DNA of 64,000 nt from Shimia_B sp038525525 (GTDB lineage Bacteria; Pseudomonadota; Alphaproteobacteria; Rhodobacterales; Rhodobacteraceae). Positions 60,967 through 64,000 of the stretch are shown here, piece by piece. The notes beneath the pieces were generated by a model that was given only the letters and a program-made list of their open reading frames with translations, did no database searches and was not told where the DNA came from. The translations under genes were made by a program, and so were the position numbers. The first letter of the stretch is position 1; every line of letters starts with the position of its first letter. Location of the stretch: the NCBI GenBank assembly GCA_038525525.1, contig JBCBHO010000002.1:372001-436000 (forward strand), in the 5' to 3' direction.

Positions 60967-61592
60967 CGTTCCAGCGCCGTCCAAACAGAGTGGCGATCCA
61001 TGAGGGCGTCCTGCACGGCCAGAAAGATCACGAGAACCACGAACATCCAGAATGCGACGCCGATCTCCACGCGCGCGAGGTCGGTGAGCTTGATCAGAGA
61101 TACCGCACACCCGATGACGAAAATCTCGGCCATCGACCAGGGCTTGAGGTCTTCGCTCAAGCGGAAGGCGCGACGCGCGCCGGGCCACGGCCTTCGGTCC
61201 GCGACCAACGGGACGATTGTGTAAAGAGTGAGGCCGAGCCGCAGGAGTGGCAGCCCGACGATGAGGCCGACGACGCCAAGAGACAGAAGGAACATTGGCC
61301 CACCGGAAAAGGCCAGCGCCGTGTCGATGATGGACGCTGCGTTCGCGAAGCCCAGCCGCCGTATTTCAAGAAAGGGGAGAAACAACGCGGCGATTGCCAA
61401 GATGGCCGAGGCAAGCGAGAGGGCAATGATCATCAGCCCCGCATTGTGGCGCCGCGAGGCCAGCGGTGCGTGACATCTCGTGCAGGCGATGCGGTCGCCT
61501 TTCTGGACTTCCCCGATCCGGTAGAGCGCGTCGCAGTGCGGACAGGCGATCAGACCGGATAGGTCGTCTTGGGGGTCGCTGCGAGATGACAT
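60963..61592 (-). CDS. pqiA: Paraquat-inducible protein A, first half-type
   Basis: A 209-residue homologue of the PqiA repeat, with two CxxC pairs at the N-terminus (CPHCDALYRIGEVQ and CTRCHA, ~18-42) and four TMs. Together with the next gene it makes up a split PqiA. It is the first gene of pqiA1-pqiA2-pqiB-pqiC; the promoter should lie in the 164-nt gap at 61593-61756. Confidence 0.88.
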   Translation of the reverse strand: MSSRSDPQDDLSGLIACPHCDALYRIGEVQKGDRIACTRCHAPLASRRHNAGLMIIALSLASAILAIAALFLPFLEIRRLGFANAASIIDTALAFSGGPMFLLSLGVVGLIVGLPLLRLGLTLYTIVPLVADRRPWPGARRAFRLSEDLKPWSMAEIFVIGCAVSLIKLTDLARVEIGVAFWMFVVLVIFLAVQDALMDRHSVWTALER

Positions 61593-61756
61593 TGCAGGAA
61601 GAAGCTTTCTTATGGCGCCTACCCGCCGGGCACAAGTGGGCGGGATCGAGCAGTCACAGGAGTATCACCGCAGCATTGCCGCTGGCTTTGCGAGCATCAA
61701 GAGGCTTTGACGCGCCCGTCATGAACATGCAGGCGCTCCTGACGCTTCAATAGCCT

Positions 61757-63040
61757 TCAGCCGTGGTCTAGTTGCGCCGCCTCCTGGCGACCAAGAAGAT
61801 AGAGGGTCACTGCCGTGACGATCACCCCGGACAGCAGGTAAAGCGAGGCCGCCCAAAGACCGAACGCCCATGTCAGTCCGAGGCCGGCAAGCGGAGCGAA
61901 GGCAGCGCCCACGATCCAGCTCAGATTGGTCGCGAGGGCCGTCCCGGAATACCGGAAGCGCGGCGGGAAGCGGCCAGGAACGATGGAGCTTGCCTGACCG
62001 TAGGAGAAGCCGAGGAGGATGAAGCCAAGGATCATGTAGATCGCCGGATTGGTCTCGAGGGTCGTGATCGTCAGGCAGAGCAGCACGATGGACAGGGTCA
62101 CAGCCCAATGCACGGCACGCTGGCCAAGTTTGTCCGCCATGTAGCCGGATGCGATCACGGAGGCGATGCCAAAGCCAGCGCCGATCAGCTGCCAAAGGAG
62201 AAGCTGCTCGATGTAGACCGCTCCGTAAAGGATCTGCCACGCGAGCGGGAAGATCGTGACCATGTGGAAGAGTGCGTAGGAAGCAATGGGCAGCGCAGTG
62301 GAGAGCAAAATAGGGCGCCACTGCGTGCGAATGAGCTCGCCAAAGGGCGCCATCTGAAAGCTTTCTTCATTGCCGCCGAAGTCGGTCTGCAAGAGCCGGA
62401 TGCGCGCAAACAGGCTCACCACATTCACGGCCATCACCGCAAAGAACGCAAAACGCCAGCCGTACTGGTAGAATTCCTCCAGCGTGAGGAACCCGGTCAG
62501 AACATAAAAGAGCGAGGCCGCCACAGCAAAGCCGAAAGGGCCGCCGAGCTGCGCGACCATGGCATACCGCGCCTCGTAACCCTCCGGCGCGGCATTGCGG
62601 AGCTGAAGCGTGATCCCGTCCCACGCGAGGCCAAGACCGATGCCCTGGGCGATGCGCAGGGCCACGAGTGCAGCCGGGGCGACCCAGCCCGCTGTCTCGT
62701 AGCCGGGCAGCAGCCCGATCGCCACTGTCGCAGTGCCCAAGATAAAGAGCGCGATGGTGATCTTGGCAATTTTGCCGATGCGCCGCTGAAGTGCGCGGCC
62801 GCCAAGCTGCGCGAAAGGGCGGACGACAAACGCCAGCGCAAACGTTGCGAAGGCGAGCATGGTCCCCTCGATCGCGCCGAACGTCGGGAAGAAGAGCTGG
62901 GGAAAGACCAGCACGCAGGCAATTCCGTAGACGAAGAAGCCGAAGAAGTCAGTGACGCGTGACATGATCACGGTCGTGATGACCTCATCTATAGACGCGG
63001 TGTGTTCGTGTGTCGCATGGGTATCGGACATCTCGGCCAT
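61757..63040 (-). CDS. MFS transporter, metabolite:H+ symporter (MHS) type
   Basis: A 427-residue protein with 12 predicted TMs. The N-terminus is His-rich and soluble. The family-type loop GGRALQRRIGKIAKITIALF lies between TM2 and TM3, and MADKLGQRAVHWAV between TM8 and TM9. MHS members take up organic acids, betaines or sugars; no substrate can be assigned. It is divergent from cyoA with a 198-nt space. Confidence 0.87.
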   Translation of the reverse strand: MAEMSDTHATHEHTASIDEVITTVIMSRVTDFFGFFVYGIACVLVFPQLFFPTFGAIEGTMLAFATFALAFVVRPFAQLGGRALQRRIGKIAKITIALFILGTATVAIGLLPGYETAGWVAPAALVALRIAQGIGLGLAWDGITLQLRNAAPEGYEARYAMVAQLGGPFGFAVAASLFYVLTGFLTLEEFYQYGWRFAFFAVMAVNVVSLFARIRLLQTDFGGNEESFQMAPFGELIRTQWRPILLSTALPIASYALFHMVTIFPLAWQILYGAVYIEQLLLWQLIGAGFGIASVIASGYMADKLGQRAVHWAVTLSIVLLCLTITTLETNPAIYMILGFILLGFSYGQASSIVPGRFPPRFRYSGTALATNLSWIVGAAFAPLAGLGLTWAFGLWAASLYLLSGVIVTAVTLYLLGRQEAAQLDHG

Positions 63041-63074
63041 GCCTTCCCTGTTCGTCTGCGTTGCCTGCGCTACT

Positions 63075-63158
63075 TACATAGGCTGCTAGGCGAAAACGCC
63101 ACCTCCGGCAGGGTGCGTAGTTTTGTTGCACTGCAGCGAGAGCCCATACGCCTATGTA
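63075..63158. repeat. 9-bp inverted repeat in the MFS/cyoA intergenic region
   Basis: TACATAGGC at 63075-63083 and GCCTATGTA at 63150-63158 are exact inverted copies 66 nt apart between divergent genes. A second small inverted repeat, GTTAG-CAA-CTAAC, is at 63206-63218 just before cyoA. These may be regulator sites; looping between the far pair is possible. Confidence 0.4.
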
Positions 63159-63238
63159 CATGGCAACGGCGGTTGGCCTGCGCGTCATGCGGGTGGTCGC
63201 GAGAAGTTAGCAACTAACCGACACAGGTGTTTCACTCC

Positions 63239-64000
63239 ATGCTGTCCAGATTTCGTAAGCTTCGTCCCATTCTGCTGCTCATGGCGTTCGGAGCGTTGAG
63301 CGGTTGTAACTTGGTGCTGCTCAATCCGGCTGGAGACGTCGCCTCCCAACAGGGCGATCTCATTATCTATGCGACGATCATGATGATGCTCGTCATCGGC
63401 CCGGTGATGGCGCTCACCGCATTCTTCGCTTGGCAATACCGCGCATCCAACAAACGTGCGCGATATGAGCCCGAATGGGGACACTCGATCTCCCTCGAAA
63501 TCGTCATCTGGGCCGTGCCTTTGGCGATCATCGTGGTTCTGGCAGGTCTGACCTGGGTCGCGACACACCGCTTGGATCCCTATGCCGATCTTCGGCGCAT
63601 CTCCGAAACGCAGCCGATCGACGAGAGCGTCGAGCCAATGCAGGTGCAGGTGGTGGCTCTCGATTGGAAATGGCTGTTCATCTACCCCGAGGAGCAGCTT
63701 GCGACCGTCGGTGAGATGGCAGTCGTTAAGGACCGGCCTGTGGAATTTCACCTGACATCCAACACGGTCATGAACGCTTTCTACATCCCCGACATGGCCG
63801 GCATGATCTATGCCATGGCAGGCATGCAGACCGAGCTGAACGCCGTGCTTAATTCCCCCGGGGAATTCGAGGGGTTTGCCGCAAATTACAACGGTACGGG
63901 CTTCAGCCAGATGCGTTTCGACGTGAAAAGCTTCGACTCCGAAGAGGAATTCGCAAGCTGGACTGACGATATGCGCGCAATCTCTTCCGGACAGCTCTCC
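63239..64000 (+). CDS. cyoA: Cytochrome bo3 ubiquinol oxidase subunit II (partial)
   Basis: The first 254 residues of CyoA; the gene continues past the right edge. It has a lipobox LSGC (Cys23), two TM helices (~40-62 and ~85-105) and the cupredoxin domain (~130 on) with VQVVALDWKWLFIYPE, MNAFYIPDMAGMIYAMAGMQTELN and YNGTGFSQMRF. The CuA-binding cysteines of cytochrome c oxidases are absent where expected, which marks a quinol oxidase. The remaining cyoBCD genes presumably follow. Confidence 0.95.
   Translation, partial: MLSRFRKLRPILLLMAFGALSGCNLVLLNPAGDVASQQGDLIIYATIMMMLVIGPVMALTAFFAWQYRASNKRARYEPEWGHSISLEIVIWAVPLAIIVVLAGLTWVATHRLDPYADLRRISETQPIDESVEPMQVQVVALDWKWLFIYPEEQLATVGEMAVVKDRPVEFHLTSNTVMNAFYIPDMAGMIYAMAGMQTELNAVLNSPGEFEGFAANYNGTGFSQMRFDVKSFDSEEEFASWTDDMRAISSGQLS

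Overview
The window is a high-GC alphaproteobacterial chromosome segment, most likely from the Rhodobacterales (Roseobacter/Rhodobacter group). The basis is general gene style and order: cupin-leuA, mreBCD-PBP2-rodA, TAXI-type TRAP transport, a cobalamin riboswitch followed by a DUF1636 gene, and bo3 quinol oxidase next to an MFS gene. This is inference; no 16S or marker search was possible. I see no insertion sequence, prophage or CRISPR array. Genes are dense, and many are joined by 1-8 nt overlaps.

Layout. 0.2-3.2 kb: cupin, leuA, fatty acid desaturase. 3.4-10 kb: cell-elongation operon mreB-mreC-mreD-PBP2-rodA, then a 2-hydroxyacid dehydrogenase. 10-14.2 kb: SseB-like protein, uracil-DNA glycosylase-like protein, an ArsR regulator with its permease, and NhaA. 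14.4-17.6 kb: capsule export and Kdo genes kpsT-kpsE-kdsA. 17.6-19.1 kb: BON-MscS channel and tRNA-Gln. 19.3-23.9 kb: a FIST sensor protein, a hybrid histidine kinase with a LOV (flavin blue-light) domain, and a LuxR-type response regulator. 23.9-34.2 kb: a compact alginate-type exopolysaccharide locus (alg44-alg8-algA, then algD-RTX protein, with a divergent algC). 34.3-38.2 kb: a phosphorelay set (receiver plus degenerate GGDEF, Hpt, CHASE-PAS histidine kinase, single-domain receiver). 38.7-43.1 kb: cobalamin-type uptake genes with a B12 riboswitch. 43.2-44.8 kb: malonyl-CoA synthetase. 44.9-48.2 kb: a Zur-led zinc operon (zur-small ORF-znuC-znuB-znuA). 48.5-51.9 kb: TAXI-TRAP transporter. 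51.9-54.3 kb: iolG-iolB and a one-domain asparaginase-like gene. 54.4-57.2 kb: acnB. 57.4-61.6 kb: pqiA1-pqiA2-pqiB-pqiC. 61.8-63 kb: MFS transporter. 63.2 kb to the edge: cyoA (partial).

The most interesting part is 19.3-38.2 kb. It holds the sugar-nucleotide pathway (algC, algA, algD) and the polymerase pair (alg8, alg44) for a polymannuronate-like polymer. None of the Pseudomonas periplasmic, outer-membrane or modification genes (algK, E, G, X, L, I, J, F) is here. In their place is an RTX protein with a carbohydrate-binding-like region, flanked by a light/FIST sensing operon and a phosphorelay carrying a degenerate GGDEF domain. The PilZ domain of Alg44 lacks one arginine expected for c-di-GMP binding. 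Two small genes below the usual ORF length cut-off are joined to their neighbours by overlapping stop/start codons: one of 48 codons in the zinc operon and one of 24 codons before iolG.
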